64,000 nucleotides of DNA from Punctularia strigosozonata HHB-11173 SS5 (GCF_000264995.1 NW_006767433.1:1954876-2018875); one strand, 5' to 3'; counted from the first letter of the stretch, positions 46,322-59,592 are shown. A program made the numbers and translations. Notes: a model not told the origin generated them from the sequence alone.

Positions 46322-47567
46322 ATGTCGAGCGCGCAACAACCTCAATCCATCCCCACACTTGGGCCAGTTCACCCTGATTTCGTCGACAAACTTGTTCCCG
46401 AGTACGTTGCGTTCCATAACGAACACCTGACCAGCCTGCCCGCTCTCCCCGAGTTACCTTGGGACCCTCGGTTCCGTTCCTTCCCCGCACCTCCGGGAAA
46501 TACGCCCCCGCAGCAAGTCGGCAGCATCAAAGACATCTCCCTTTCTCGCTTCAAGATCCGAGTTTTTACTCCCGATGGGCCTGCTCCAACCAACGGATGG
46601 CCTGCGCTCCTTTTCTTCCACGGCGGAGGATGGACTCTCGGTAATATTAACACGGAGAACAGCCTTTGCACTATTCTCTGTAATCGTAAGCTGCTGAGAT
46701 CACTCAAGCGGAGTTCACGCTGATTCGTATCAGGTGCGCGAGGCGTGGTAGTGTCGGTTGACTATCGTCTCGCTCCCGAAAACCCATATCCAGCCGCTGT
46801 AGAAGACTCGATCGAAGCACTCCGATGGCTTTACGAGAAGGGGCGAGATGAAATCGATGTTGATTCCTCACGCCTGGCTGTTGGAGGATCTTCCAGGTAA
46901 GCGGTATACCAGGTTCCTACGTGTGCTCAGTAGATGAATATGCCTCAGTGGTGGAAATCTCGCTGCCATCGCAGCTTTGAAGGCAGCGGAGATGCAGCCG
47001 CCCATTCCACTTATCTTCCAGATGCTCATTGTCCCAGTGACCGATAATACGGCATCGGAGGATGGCACGCCCCATGCATCGTGGGCCGAGAACGCAAACA
47101 CCGCCTGGCTCAACATCGCGCGGATGATGTGGTTCAGAAGAAACTACTTGCCTAACCCCGCAGACTGGACAAGATGGGACAGTTCCCCTATCTTTGCACC
47201 GGATAACTTGATCCAGAAGGTTCCCACGGCTTGGATCGCTTGCATGGAGTGCGACATCCTGCGAGACGAAGCCATTGCGTACGCCGATAAACTACGCGCT
47301 GCCGGTGTTAAGGCCCACGTCGAAGTCTACAAGGGAGCACCACATCAATTGATGGTTTTAGATGGTGAGCTTCATTGCCTCTGGAACATGTTTGAGGACT
47401 TGCGATATATCATACTTATTCACAATCTATCACGGGTACAGGGTGAGTACATCGGCCATCGTGCCGCGACGAGCATTAACTGGTATCTCAGCGTATTGGA
47501 CCTTGCCAAGAAATTCGTTGCGGACGCAGCGCAGGCACTTGCTAATGCTTTTAACACTGCATCATGA
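46322..47567 (+). CDS. Alpha/beta hydrolase, hormone-sensitive-lipase type esterase
   Basis: Carboxylesterase-like enzyme with unknown substrate. Exons 46322-46685, 46734-46896 and 46949 onward join in phase. The start is MSSAQQPQSIPTLGPVHPDF. The oxyanion-hole motif HGGGW is in LLFFHGGGWTLGNIN, followed by VDYRLAPENPYPAAVEDSIE. The nucleophile Ser lies in GGSSSGGNLAAIAALK, split by an intron inside the motif. The acid residue is likely the Asp in MECDILRDEAIAYADKLRAA and the catalytic His the one in YKGAPHQLMVLDG. After that the frame stays open to 47567 (ending AQALANAFNTAS), but a donor-like GGTGAGC follows LDG, so the last 65 codons could include an intron. Confidence 0.87.
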
Positions 47568-48064
47568 TGAGTACAAGGTGAGAGCCTTGCAATACTGTCA
47601 CAAGGGACAGCAGAATAACCACGACACCTGTGTTGATCATGCCGACGGGGAATAGGGGGGCTGCCGCGATAGCGATCTGCCCGATGTTTTAGTGTCGTGG
47701 TTGATTCTTGAATGTCTGCGATGGTGCCCTGACCGCGTACAAGAAAATGCGAATGATTTCAATGACCTGCAACGGCCCCTGATGTTAGTGACCCTAATCA
47801 AGCACTCGGGCAACGCTACTAGATAGAGCCAAAACGGGGTCCGAATTGATTGCGTCCAATCGATCATCATCTACAAACGGAAAGTCATCCGAGGAAAGCG
47901 GATTGCATGTTCGATAGGTTCGACATGAGACCTGCCTCCGCATACAGTTTCCTCTTTTTGGTCAGAACGCAGCCTGTCCAAAGACATATCTCGGTGTACC
48001 CTATAGAACCTCAGAGGAGTTTAGTGCCATCTTAGGTGCTTCTTATAACGTGAAGTATCCGATA
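47568..48064. other. Convergent intergenic region
   Basis: About 500 bp between two stop codons. Nothing recognised; probably 3' UTRs. Confidence 0.4.
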
Positions 48065-50321
48065 TCACTGCAGTGCCTGCATGAAGGCATCGGGGATGAA
48101 GGTGGCGGTAACCTGCCTGCCACCAAAATAGCGGCCGTTGAGTCCTTCGATGGCCTTTTTCGCGGAGTCAACGGTGTCGAATTTGACATATATTTCTCCC
48201 TGGAGTTGGTGTCGCTCAGAGCGTTTACGAACAATATCACGGCATATGACGAACCTGGGACTCTTTGTCGACCTTGATGAAGTTGACCATGCCGTACTTG
48301 TTCTCGCACTCAACCTTGACATCATCTGCCAGATCCTTGTCCCAATCCTTTTCAGTTTCCCTAGTTGATAGTGAGTAACAGCGAGAAACCGCATCGGAAT
48401 TCACATACTCAGCGGGATCGAACATGTTCTTGAGAAGCACCGACTTCGATTGCAAGGTTTGCGTGATGACAGGCTTGGAGCTACATGGACAGCATCAGCG
48501 TACTGCGAGCCTGTACACAAGCTGAGCACATACACCGTCTCAACTGGAGCCCGAGCTGGTTCAATTCTGGCAAGCTTCTGCATCAGTGCTTGGCGTGATG
48601 CTGCATTCAGATTACCGCCTGATCAACGAATATCAATGCGTTGTTTTCGAGCCAAGTCCAAAGGGGATAACACTCACCATTTTCTTCGAGAGATTCTTGC
48701 TGGGTATACTTCACGGTGCCCTTCTCGTGCACTGTGTTGACGCGCAGCTGGATGACGGTGAGATGTCTGGATACTACGCAATGTACGTCGACATACTGTT
48801 CTACCAGCAAGCTCGAACCCTTCCATCTGCTCGAGAGCCATCTTGGCATCCTCGGCTCTCTTGTACCTGGGTCAACGTCAATCCACGCTCCCAATGTAGA
48901 CGTGTTATTGCGCACTGGATGAAACAGTAACCCTTGCTGCGACCGGTCATTGGGTCTCTATGAAGATCCACAAATTCCAATTCGCCGAAAGGCTCGAAGA
49001 CCTGCTTGATGTCGCTTTCTGTCAAGTTAAAGTGCAACGAACCAACGTAGAGTCTAGGGGAAACGGTATGATGAGCATATTAGTAATGACAGGAAGAGCT
49101 GAAGCGTACTGTCGTGGACCATGAGTGCCGCTCACGCCTGGAGGCAGATTGAGGCTCCTACAAGTAACATGAATAGACAGTCTAGAATGAATGGTGATCT
49201 CCTACCCGTCTCCAGCATGTGTGCGATTTCGCTCCGCTTCCGTATGCTGTACTTTGATCGGAAGACCCATAACCACTGTGCCACTCAAGTTAATCGCTTG
49301 ATCCACGAGTTCAATAGTCTTTAACTCCACGTAACCGATCCTATGAATATTATTTGATATATTATTGTGATGCATGGAAAATTTGATTAGCGCACCCTTT
49401 GGAGCGTCTAGAAAGCCGGTCCGTGACGATCCTGGCATCCATCACTGTGCCTTCGCCGAGTTTGTCCTCGAAAAAGTAGCCCAAATCACGGGCGGTAAGG
49501 CGAGCAGCCAATTGCGACACAAAAACAGAACGAGCTTCGGAATCATCTTCCTTCGGTTCTTCCGGATTGTAGTCTTCGGGTGGGGCTTCGTATGTCGGCG
49601 AAGGCCGCCTGAACGAGGTAACGTTAGCGAGCAGATAGCATATCAGGACTGTAAGACCGTACTTGATGGGTGGAACGCTGCGTCGCGGAGGGGGTGGAGA
49701 CTCCCTTCGTCGGCGATAGCGAGGGTCGTCAAACTCGTCCCGAGGGTCTCGAGCCCGTCTACGATCCTTGTCGTCGTGCCTGCGATCCAGCTCGCGCGAA
49801 AGCTCTCTGCGGTCCGATACCGCCCTGCTGCCGGAACGTGAACGAGGAAGGGCATCTGCCGGCAAGGCTGGCACATCTTCGTCGGGCTTCATCCTCTTCG
49901 AGCGATCCTCGCCGTCTCCATCTTCTTCCTCTCTCCTACGACGCCTCTCGCGGTAGTCTCGTTCATCCCTGTCCCGGCGCTCTCTCTCTCTATCCCGGCG
50001 GCGTTCCCTGTCCCTATCCCTGTCACGGTCTCTGTCCCTCTCACGTTCCCGGTCACGATGCCTGTCCCTAGACCTGTCCCGGTCGCGGTGACCGCGTTCT
50101 CTGCTCCTGCGGCGCTCATGCCCCTCATCGCGATGTCTGTCACGCCTATCTCTGTCGCGGGAGTGAGAACGGTGAGACGAACGTCTGGTCCGCATCGTGT
50201 CGGTCGAGCGATTGCGCACCCTGGGGTAGAGAAGGGTGAGTATAGGCATCATTGTATTGGTTGGCTGTACCGACGATTTGCGGTCGGGCGACGTGGGATC
50301 CACTGCCATGGCGTCCGACAT
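48065..50321 (-). CDS. RSD1: RS/RD-rich splicing factor, RBM39/Rsd1-like
   Basis: Nuclear pre-mRNA splicing factor related to human RBM39 (CAPERalpha, HCC1) and fission-yeast Rsd1. It starts MSDAMAVDPTSPDRKSS. An Arg/Asp/Glu dipeptide-rich region of about 120 residues follows (RDRDRDRDRDRERRRDRERE). RRM1 has DDSEARSVFVSQLAARLTAR and a later IGYVELKTIELVDQAI. The linker reads NLNLPPGVS. RRM2 is TLYVGSLHFNLTESDIKQVF with SKGYCFIQ. The C-terminal UHM-type RRM is SKSVLLKNMFDPAE, NKYGMVNFIKVDK, GEIYVKFDTVDSAKKAIEGL and NGRYFGGRQVTATFIP. That architecture is characteristic of the family. Multi-exon; some junctions are unchecked. The low-complexity region is also a simple repeat at the DNA level. 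Divergent from the large membrane protein gene across 276 bp. Confidence 0.9.
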
Positions 50322-50597
50322 GTGTGCGTGCTGAGAAAGGGGTGAACGCGCTCGCAGAGGAGGAAGAAAAGGCAAGGGGCTGGTAGTGCAGCCGCTTTAG
50401 GGCCGGGTTCCCAGGACCTTGGAACGTGGGCAACGTTCGCCCGCTTCTCGACCGCTTATGGTACGTCCTGGCCCTCTTCTGTCTCATCGGGCGCTCGCTT
50501 TGACCCGTCCTGCGACGCGCTCCATGCTGCTTGGTCCTGGCTGACACCCTGCACAGGCCGCCACCAGGTCACCAGCTGCGGAAGCGGCGCATCCGAC
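50322..50597. promoter_or_regulatory. Shared divergent promoter, RSD1-like / large membrane protein
   Basis: 276 bp between divergent start codons. No specific motif recognised. Confidence 0.4.
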
Positions 50598-53500
50598 ATG
50601 GCCGTCAAGGACATCGTCCGACAGTACGAGCGCTCCCTCTCGATCTCATCTCGCACCGCAGGCACCCAGGATGCCGAATACGAGACTGGCCACGAAGAAC
50701 GGCCCGGAATACCACCTCCAACTCCTGCCCGGTTTCTGCGTCACCCTCTGCTACGTGAGCCGCAGATCGCTTCCTCGCGCAATCCAGGTCCCGAAGTTAC
50801 GGCGGACGCGAGTGCTGACGAACGGGCATGGCTGACTATACCGCACGACACGGATGAAACAGACACGACGAATGATACCTTGCAATCCCATACAATACCC
50901 GGTCTCGGGTCGAGTAACGATGACCTTACGATCGAAGACCTGTCTACATCCATCAATACCAAAGCGTCTACTTCCACTGCAATCGCCGGTTACAAGGCGG
51001 AAGACGAAGACGATATGATTCCTCTTTTGCCTGTTAGAGGATCTGACCTTCGCTCTCGGGTCCCATTCACACATCCTCTCTCGCCGACATTGGAAGCGGG
51101 CATGAGCCAGGGAGTTGGTGCTATCAATGTTCCTGCACCGACGGCACCTACAGCTGCTCAGACACGAGATAACCCGACACATAAACCCATTCCCTTGACC
51201 ACCATCTTTTCTCGAAAGGCTGCACCTCTCTATCTGCCTAAACTGGACAAGGTCATTTCTCTTTTGCCTAAGCCCCATTTTAGACTGCCCCCCAGCAAAG
51301 TGTCGTCAAAACATGGCCAGTTGTTCCCACCCATGGACTTGCTGGCTATGTCAGGTCGCTCAGTGGAAGACCTTGAGAATAATCACCAGGTCACACCCAG
51401 CTGGAGGAATAGGACGAGTATTCTTTCAGGGCTTGTGGATATAATCGTCGGGGTTGCCGTGCGTTACATGCTCTTTATGATACTTGATGGGAATGGCTTC
51501 TAACCAAAGTGCAGAGCTCCAGCGCTCTCGTGACGTTCTACAGCATCCAAGGCCTTGTCAACACGCTGCAGATATTTGCTCTTCTGCTCAGCACTCTCAG
51601 TAGGAACTTAGGTCACTGATTGCGATGACGCAACTGACCGCCTGTATAGCATTTCGAGGTACGGATCTGGAGGATAAATGGCGACAACTCTTCCTGGGCA
51701 CAATGTGAGTGACTTTCGTGTTCACCGTGCTCTCGCATTGACTCTTCGGTTAGCCCCAATGTCCTGGCGCTGAACTTTGCTTCCACTCTAACGCAATCAC
51801 TGATCTTGCTCATGATCTTCATGGCCATCTCGACGGCTCTTCTCTACTATTTCCATCGAGCAACGAAGCTCGTCAAACGATACAAACGCCTAGAGGGCTT
51901 CCAGAAGGTCGAGCAGAAAGGAGGACTTATCGTGTTCGTCACTTTTTTGCTCACCGTGCTATATCTGCCTTTGAGTACCATGGCGGTACATGTACGTTTG
52001 TCAACTATCCCTTCGCTTGTCGTGTTCATGCCTTGCAGGTCCTTGTATGGAGCGATGACCTCTGGGCCGTTCCTAACCCATATACAAATGCAACGACCTA
52101 TCCTCCAGTGGTACCATCTTTGGGACCTGCCGACGAATGGAGAGAGCCACTCGATTTCTGCTACACCACAACAATGAAGCGGAACGAGATAAACTTCGCG
52201 CCTCTTGTCGTAATCCTTTCCGCTATTGTGTTCGGCCTGGTATGTCTCGGTTGCTTCCTTATTCCTGTGATCATGTTTCGATGAGTGTTTCGAAAGTATA
52301 CAGTATGGTTTCCAATACGCCTACGTCAAGTCGTGGAGGAAGGCATTCCGAAGGTTGACAAGTACACCGAGTTGGGAAAGTCGCGCAGCCGCAGTGATAT
52401 GGACCGTGAATACCAGCGACTTCTCGAACGAGATCGTGGTCCCTTCACCTTCCTCTATAGCAGTTTGTCATTTGTTTGTGGCTCCGTCAGTTAAGTTGAC
52501 ACGGCAGTCTTGCACAGGTTTTCGTCGCGGATATGCCAATTTTGAATCCAAGTATCTCTTGGCGAAGCTCAGCTCCTTGCTCATCATCGCTGTCGTGAAT
52601 CCGAACAACTGCCTCTTCCGGACTTTGAACCATGCAACATTAGCTGTCATCAAACAGTCGCTTTTACTTGCGGCCACCATAATCTTCTTGGGACAACAGT
52701 GCTATCTACGCCCCTTTGTGGATCCTGTCAACAATGCTAGCGAAGTTGTCTCCAGAGTTAACTATGTTGTCACCGCTTTCATCGCATTATCGGTCACACT
52801 TCAGATACCCGGCTACAAGATACTCAACGGACCCATGCTTTATCTGTATGGCATCATTTCGATCCTTTGATCTAGAAGCTCACGAAAGACTGCAGTTTGT
52901 ATATTTTAACATATGTCCTTAGCGCATGTGAGGGTCAACAGTTGAGGTTCATGGCTTCTCGCTCATTGTTTACAGATTTTTTAATCGTCCAAATCAGCTA
53001 CGTGCAGCGATTCATCAAGAGTAAGTGTTCACGTTGAGCCAATAAGGGGATGATTGCTCATTACGGCTAGTTGTGACCCGGCGCGTCGATTTCAGTGAGT
53101 CCATGATAGATAATGGAAGTTCAACATACAACATACTGAACGCGCGAAGGCATTGACATATTTTCACCGCGGTATGTGCGTTTAGCGAGTATGGTCCCCG
53201 TGTGTTGAATTTTTCATCACGCTGCGCAGGCTCGATATATCCGCCTCGTCACCTCATACGAGACGGCGAATATGGCAAGAGGCCATCTCAACCCTCATCC
53301 TCACGAGCGAGGAGTGCAAGATTCCAAAGGAGCAAGACATGACATTCGCTCAGGCTCCAGATTCCGAATACCCTCCGTATCTGCTCAACTTCATGAGGAC
53401 CGTAGGTGAACGCCATGTAGAGAATTTGAAGGTTTCGTCTTCATATTCTGTTGACTCGACTCTGTGGCCTAAGCCGTCGTCTAGATATTACGCGAAGTCG

Positions 53501-55268
53501 GGCTTGATTCATATAATCGCGCACTTGCAGTATTGTATGGACCCAATCACAACCGGTTCAGACGTTTGGTCGAGGACATCCAGCGCAACTACTTAGGCCC
53601 GGATAGTTACTGGAGGGATCCGGGTATACCTCCCAAACCAGGTTTCACCAGATACTTCGGCAATTCCTGGTGGATTCCCTTTCCTCCCACACTGGTGAGT
53701 GAACTCGTACTACTTGCCAAGCCAAGAGGCTGAGTAGTGGTAGGTGATGCGATACGACGACGGTCCACTTGTGGTTCTTCAGGATCCTGCGCATCTCCGG
53801 CTATTTCGAGCCCAGAACTCCACTGAGGACATCTTGCGCCGGAAAAGAATACGGATGGCGCTCCGCTCTCTTCACGGACAGATAGTGACATGGCCGTATA
53901 CACATGTTCAGGCAAGGGTCACCAGTACTTACCATGTGAAACCGGTGCTGACACTCCACATCCAGCCCGTAGGTGTAGGCGGATGGATGCGCAGATGGCG
54001 CTACTCTGCCGACAAGACAACTAGGTTCGAACGTTGCGTGTTTGTCCTGAAACACCGAGGTTGCCTTGTATTCGAGGGATCTGACTTCGGGTCCGGTTTT
54101 GACGTGTGAGTTAACAGCACAGAAAGAACGCCAGCCCCGACCTGATAATTCAACAGGGAACTGAAGTACACACATGATATTAGCGTTAATGGCGATATCA
54201 TCGGCATCACTGATGATTACGAGCTCACACCGCAACTGGCACAATTTTTGACGCTTAACGAAGCCCTCGTGGAATCTCTCGTGGAACGAGTTGACATCGT
54301 CCTGACTCGATACCGCGAGGTATACTGGAAGGAGTGCCAGTTAAAATCGCAAACTATGTCATATCTCTTCTTGGCTTTCGTATACGACCGCCCTCGGCAT
54401 CCAGCTGGACTCGCCGAGAGCTCCGTGCAGCACGAGCGGAATCTGATCCTGCGCCAATTGATGGTAGGGAGCGAGGAAGTGTTCAAGCTCACTTGCGACC
54501 GGCTGGCTGCTGTGTCTGAGTCAAGATTGGCTACTTGGTGGTACATCTTCTGGGTGTGTATCCTGCTGAGAATGCTCATTTCATGTAACCTCTGAGACTC
54601 TGTGCAGGATGACTTGTGGAGGCGCAATCACGATTCAATCTCGGGTCTTCAGACACATGCCTCAGACTTCGATCCGCATTCTCCTACTTCCATAGCATAT
54701 TCGCCGTTACCACGGCCGGCGTTGGAAACATTCCTCACACAGCGTGGCTTACTGCCACGCAAGAATGGCTTCTTCCATGCCGGCTTTCTAAACAAGATCT
54801 ACCTCCGTTTGAACGACATCGCATTTCAAGGATCTTCGACTGTGAGTATGATGTACTGGCTTATGATGCTCCTTCCTTCTGATTGTTGTCCAGGCGTTGA
54901 TACTACACCTGGGTGACAACAAGTCTGAGCTCGACATGGCGGAAGCAGACCGGGAAACGCTCGCCGCACCTTCCAGCTTGGGTACAGGTGGTGGAACTGA
55001 TCACGATGACGAAGATTACTCCAGACCGAGGCCAACATACCGTTGGGAGGGAATCTTTAGTGATACTCCACACCATCACCGCCCAACCTTGCGAGCAAAA
55101 CTAATGGTGGCGTTGGGAATCTCACCTCGGTGGCCAACTGCGGAAGTGTCCGCGGGCTTATCCCTCGACGTGCGATTGGACAATGGCCGATATATCCTGC
55201 TGCACCGCGGTAACGAATCTGATAGTGGAGCTTCGACCTATACTACTACAGCTTCAAAATTCATATGA
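50598..55268 (+). CDS. Very large multipass membrane protein of unknown function
   Basis: I do not recognise a named family. It starts MAVKDIVRQYERSLSISSRT; the first 300 codons are Pro/Ser/Thr-rich and cytosolic in character. Then come many short exons with hydrophobic helices: SSALVTFYSIQGLVNTLQIF, STLTQSLILLMIFMAISTAL, GGLIVFVTFLLTVLYLPLST, FAPLVVILSAIVFGLV with CLGCFLIPVIMF, LAKLSSLLIIAVVNPNN, VIKQSLLLAATIIFLGQQCY and NYVVTAFIALSVTLQIPGY. A long soluble part follows with LYGPNHNRFRRLVEDIQRNY, SWWIPFPPTLV, VMRYDDGPLVVLQDPAHLRL, ALVESLVERVDIVLTRYREV and FHAGFLNKIYLRLNDIAF, then a polar tail ending GASTYTTTASKFI. Probably over 1,200 residues. The exon order is clear but many joins were not phase-checked, so two adjacent genes cannot be fully excluded. 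Its stop lies 46 bp from that of RRP36. Confidence 0.7.
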
Positions 55269-55314
55269 AAGGAAACGATACTATATTATACACTATCAAG
55301 TGAGAGCTAAAACG

Positions 55315-56760
55315 TCAAAGTCGGGCTCGTTTCCTTGGGCCGTATCCATCGTCCACCGGACGCTCGCGCCGCTTGCCACGACCGTCGGTAGACTGTGGGG
55401 CAAAAGGGCGGGACTTCTTCTCTTTTTGGCTGACTTTCTTCTGCCTTTTCTCGATCGCCCGTTTGACCGCTTTGGTACCGCCACTGGCCGCCAATGCCTC
55501 GTAGCGTGCCTTTGTTAGTAGCTCTCTCTTGTCCGCTGTTTCAACGCGTCAAATACTGCGCTACCAAGCGAAGTGATGGTTGCACGTACCATTCTTCATG
55601 TACCAAGCCTGCTTTCCTGACTTTCTGCGCTCCTTCTCCTCTCTCGAGACCTTCTCAAGTGCTGCATGCTCGACACGTTCCCGTTTGTCCTTGTTAACGG
55701 CGCTCTCCGCGCGCTTCAAGGCCGCTTCGAGGTTTTTCACCTCCGCCTCTCGCTCAGCGCGAAGATCTCTGGGTGACGATGCGAGCAGTTTTCGCGCTCT
55801 CTTCAAATTTTCACGCAATTCTTTGTGTTCTTGCTCGTGTAGTTCGGCCAAGAAGTCATATTGTTTGCGGAACTTTTCGGGGGCGAATTCTCCTGCAAGT
55901 GGCATGAATCGCGGATCGCGTGCTCGCTGGAACAGATTCAATGTTATTGGTAGAGATTCATATTGCAGCATCACTTGCCGCTTTCGGAACGTCTACCACG
56001 GTCCTCCGGCGAGTGACAGGTTTCTTGGAGGTGATTTCCGTTGGACTAAGGCATCGTCAAGGGATAAACGAACAGGGAGAAGAAGTAGACGTACGCATGC
56101 TTGTTAGGACGCTTGGCCAAATCCTTGCGGGGCCTCGTAGTCCATTCCCGTGTACCTTCTTTGGCCGGGAACGCCATGGTTTCGTCCCTTCTTTCCTCCT
56201 CAGATTCTGAGGTGTCGGACCTACTATCATCGTCGGAACTGCTCTCCGCCTCGGCGTGCGATAGAGCGTGCTGTGCTTTACGTAGTGCGCCGAAAGGCAA
56301 GGAGGCTAAGTCTGCGAGAGGATGACCATCATAGACAGTAAGACCAGCTACAGCTTCAACATACTGTTCTGGACGGAGGTCTGGGGTATCCTGAGTGTGT
56401 GAAGACGTCTGTACGCTGTGAAATACGCACCATATCTTCTTGCGTAATTTCGTACAGTGTAGAAGGTTCCTGTGCTTCACCCTCCGTCATGGAATCGTCG
56501 TCGGTCCATTGGACAAATCTTGGAGCGTCAACATCTTCGTCTTCACTAGCAGCGGAGTCCTCTTGCACAAGTTCTTCATCGCTAGCTTCACTGAAGTCAC
56601 TCTCGCCATCCCTTTTCTGAGCATCACCTCTGGAGTCCGATGAGCCCACTCGCACTTTTCCAGCGGCCTGTTCGCGTTCCCGCGGTGCAGAGCCTGTAGC
56701 AGAATGTGTGGTATGCTGTTGAGGAGATCGCCTGGACTGAGGCCTTGGTCTCCGCGGCAT
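55315..56760 (-). CDS. RRP36: rRNA biogenesis protein RRP36
   Basis: Nucleolar protein of the 90S pre-ribosome, needed for early 18S rRNA processing cleavages. It starts MPRRPRPQSRRSPQQHTTHS. An acidic Ser/Glu/Asp-rich region (SEASDEELVQEDSAASEDED) and a TLYEITQEDMVRISQRTD segment are followed by SDTSESEEERRDETMAFPAK. The RRP36 domain begins RDPRFMPLAGEFAPEKFRKQ, continues YDFLAELHEQEHKELRENLK, a long coiled coil (REAEVKNLEAALKRAESAVN), KQAWYMK, ADKRELLTKARYEALAASGG and AIEKRQKKVSQKEKKSRPFA, and ends with a basic GKRRERPVDDGYGPRKRARL tail. All family landmarks are present and in order. Divergent from the CorA-like gene across 163 bp. Confidence 0.92.
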
Positions 56761-56923
56761 ATTTGGTCGTGAGAGAGCTGTGAAGAGGGATGTTTGAGCT
56801 GAGATGCGCTTTGCACGGCTCGCTCATCATCCTTGTGCTCCTTGGCCGATGGGCTGAACCCCGCCAAACTGGCCCACTATCTGGGCGACTAAACTGTCCA
56901 ATTCTCTTCCGGGCATTACGAGG

Positions 56924-59422
56924 ATGACACCTGGAATTGAAAACGCCGACCCCGTTACCTTCTCCGACGACCATGGGCTTGCTGCTGTCCATAACCTTGC
57001 TGATTTCGACGACGACGACATCTATAGAGGAGAACCTCCTACAGCACCTTCGCCTCCATCTCCACGACCTCGTACAACCTCTGTGAGCTCTTCGAGCAGC
57101 GGAAGTAGCTCCTCCTTTACTGGCCCTGGCGGTCGGCTGGGTACCCTCGCCGCTGTAGTTGAACATGCTATCACCCGATGGGCTCGAGCCAATTGGTCAA
57201 CATCTTCGATAGATTCGACATCGACCTCTTCCTCATCTTCCAGCTCGTCCCACTCCGCTAGGACTTTATCCACGAAACCCGCGCGACCTCGCAGAGGACG
57301 GCGAAACTCGGGTCATGCCACACTGGTCAACGCGCAATCTGAAAGAAATGTAGTCGAATCTATGCGAGTTCGCGAGGAGCTCAGGCAAGCTCCACGCTCG
57401 TTTGCCTTGTATTTGCCTCCGTCCTTGACCAACGTCATTCCCTTGCCTGACGGCTCCATTAATGACCATATGATTCGGACCGATTCGCTCCCCGACATCA
57501 TCTCTCGTCTAGACTCAGCGCTCAAGCGTTCGGGGCGGTTACGCCGGGTGCAAGAACGTGAACGCGCCAGACAAACCTTGGACGCATCTCCCACGTCAAA
57601 TCCCCCTTCTACATCGCGGGATCGGACGCCGCAATCCAGGCAGCCAAACATGCTCCCAGACGCGGGACGAATTCGCAGAATGCGGAAAGGCAAGGACAAG
57701 GAAGGGTTGTCCCCCGTGTCGCAATACGTACAATCGATGGCCCAGCATCATTCCACCCAATTGTATCTTACACCGGATATCTCCTCACCCGACGTCGCAA
57801 GCCGGAAAGCCTGGTTTCTCGATATCACGAGCCCCAATTCTCAAGACATGCGTTCCCTTGGCAAGGTAGGAACAGTTGTGAGATACCAAGACGTCGCTCA
57901 CGGGCGATTCAAAGCTCTTGCACATCCATCCCCTCACACTTGAGGATATTCTTCAACAAGACCCCCGGGAGAAACTGGAATTCTTTCCGAAACTTGGTTA
58001 CTATTTTATTGTGTTTCGGGCGATAGAGGGCCAGAAGACCCGTGATAGGTTCCGGCAAGTACGCCATAGAGAAGGCGATCACACACCCCTGGAGGATCAT
58101 AGTGTCCTTGGACAAATCAGTGTGTACCTGGTGGTCTTTAGAGAAGGTATCTGCGTGGTGTGTAGTCGCGTTCACTTATTCTTTCTGCTCATCAATGAGG
58201 CCGGTAGTTCCACTTCTCGGACATTACAGGTTCGAGCGGCTTTGGGGCATTATCGTTGTATAGCTCATAAATTTTACAGAGCACACGGATCGCGTACGTA
58301 ACAAACTCATACTGCTAGATCAAACTCATGGCAGTTCCGCAGGTGAGTCGCTCTCCTGCTTTTGAATTCGCATCGTCTAAACAATATGCGTAGATTGGGT
58401 AGCGCACGGGATTCTCGATTCGATCGTCGACGACATATTTCCTTTCACCGACGAACTCGAGAGCGAAGTGGCTGCCATTGAGCAGATCGTGACGTTAGGT
58501 GTCGATGAGACCCTTTCTAGTCCATCGAGCGACCCGCGTGCTGCTTCTTCATCTACTTCAAGTTATTCTACTCAACATAATTGGGACCAAGAGGAGAAGT
58601 TTACTCGTGACTCCACGGATGGTGCATTTATCTCCGATATCGAGAAGCAGAAACCCTCGGCACGAGCGCATTTTGCCCTTCCGAGTCCAACAATTCGACA
58701 AATCATCCGGCGATTTTGCAGTGCCCTTCGAATGAAGTTGTCAATGCCTGTCTATGGAAACCTTCGTAGACCGCTCGATGAGAGCTCGACGACCCTAACC
58801 CTCCGGCGAATGGCAAGGACACGCAGACTCGTCACCAATTTGACACGTCTCCTTGCTACCAAGACAGAGGTTATAGCAGGTATACAGAAACGTCTTCTAT
58901 CCGTAGACGCCCGTGGGCCTGGTTCGGAGGAGATCGCGATCTATTATGGGGATGTACAAGGTATGTAGACGTCATCCTTTACTAGCAGTGAGGCTAAGAT
59001 CGATTCAAGACCACATTTTAACTCTGCAGCAATCTTTGATTCACTATGAGCGTATGCTAAGCCAGTCGTATCCTACTTACCTCACGCAATTGCGCCTATC
59101 GGCCTCCAACCTCAACTCGAGGCTGGACAGAGTCCTTGTGTTCCTCACGACGGTCACTGTAGGCGTGTTCTGTATCCAGCCTCTCGTCGGTGAGCCGACT
59201 TGTGTATCTTCGCCGGTCCAGACCTGACCCCATAATCTTCCAGCCTTATTCTCGATCAACGTCAAGATACCAGCCAACGGGCTGACACCAGGACATCCAA
59301 CTATCGTCTTCCCGATAATCATCGTTGGTGCCTTGCTCGAAATCAGCTTCTATCTGGTGGTGGTCAGGTGGTGGTGGAAGAAAGCCAAACGTAGACGGGG
59401 CCGACGGCAAGCATTACGATAG
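56924..59422 (+). CDS. CorA-like Mg2+ transporter family protein
   Basis: Two-helix metal-ion transporter family. It starts MTPGIENADPVTFSDDHGLA. A long Ser/Arg-rich N-terminal region leads to the CorA cytosolic domain: LLHIHPLTLEDILQQDPREK, LGYYFIVFRAIEGQ, VLGQISVYLVVFREGICV, RNKLILLDQTHGSSADWVAH, ILDSIVDDIFPFTDELESEV, a Ser-rich insert, LRRMARTRRLVTNLTRLLAT and YYGDVQDHILTLQQSLIHYE. The two C-terminal helices are FLTTVTVGVFCIQPLV and PTIVFPIIIVGALLEISFYL. The pore motif GMN expected at the end of helix 1 reads SIN here (ALFSINVKIPANG). Joining FRFR to VLGQ needs a GC donor (intron 58055-58102). One segment near 58140-58310 was not fully resolved. Metal transport is inferred from the family. 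Confidence 0.87.
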
Positions 59423-59592
59423 AAGATTGTTAACGACATCGTACTGATCTAATACATATGATACATTTCACGACTATGTACACGGTAATCCATGCCAAAA
59501 AAACCCTCGAAGTCGTCCTTACATCGGTGCGGTTACGTTTGGTTTTCCATGGAGTTGCTGTACAACTCTCTTCGTTTCCTCCAAGACATTAT

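Noticed and set aside
49960-50110. Simple-sequence repeat as a separate element
   Set aside because: The repetitive DNA is the coding sequence for the Arg/Asp-rich region of the splicing factor.
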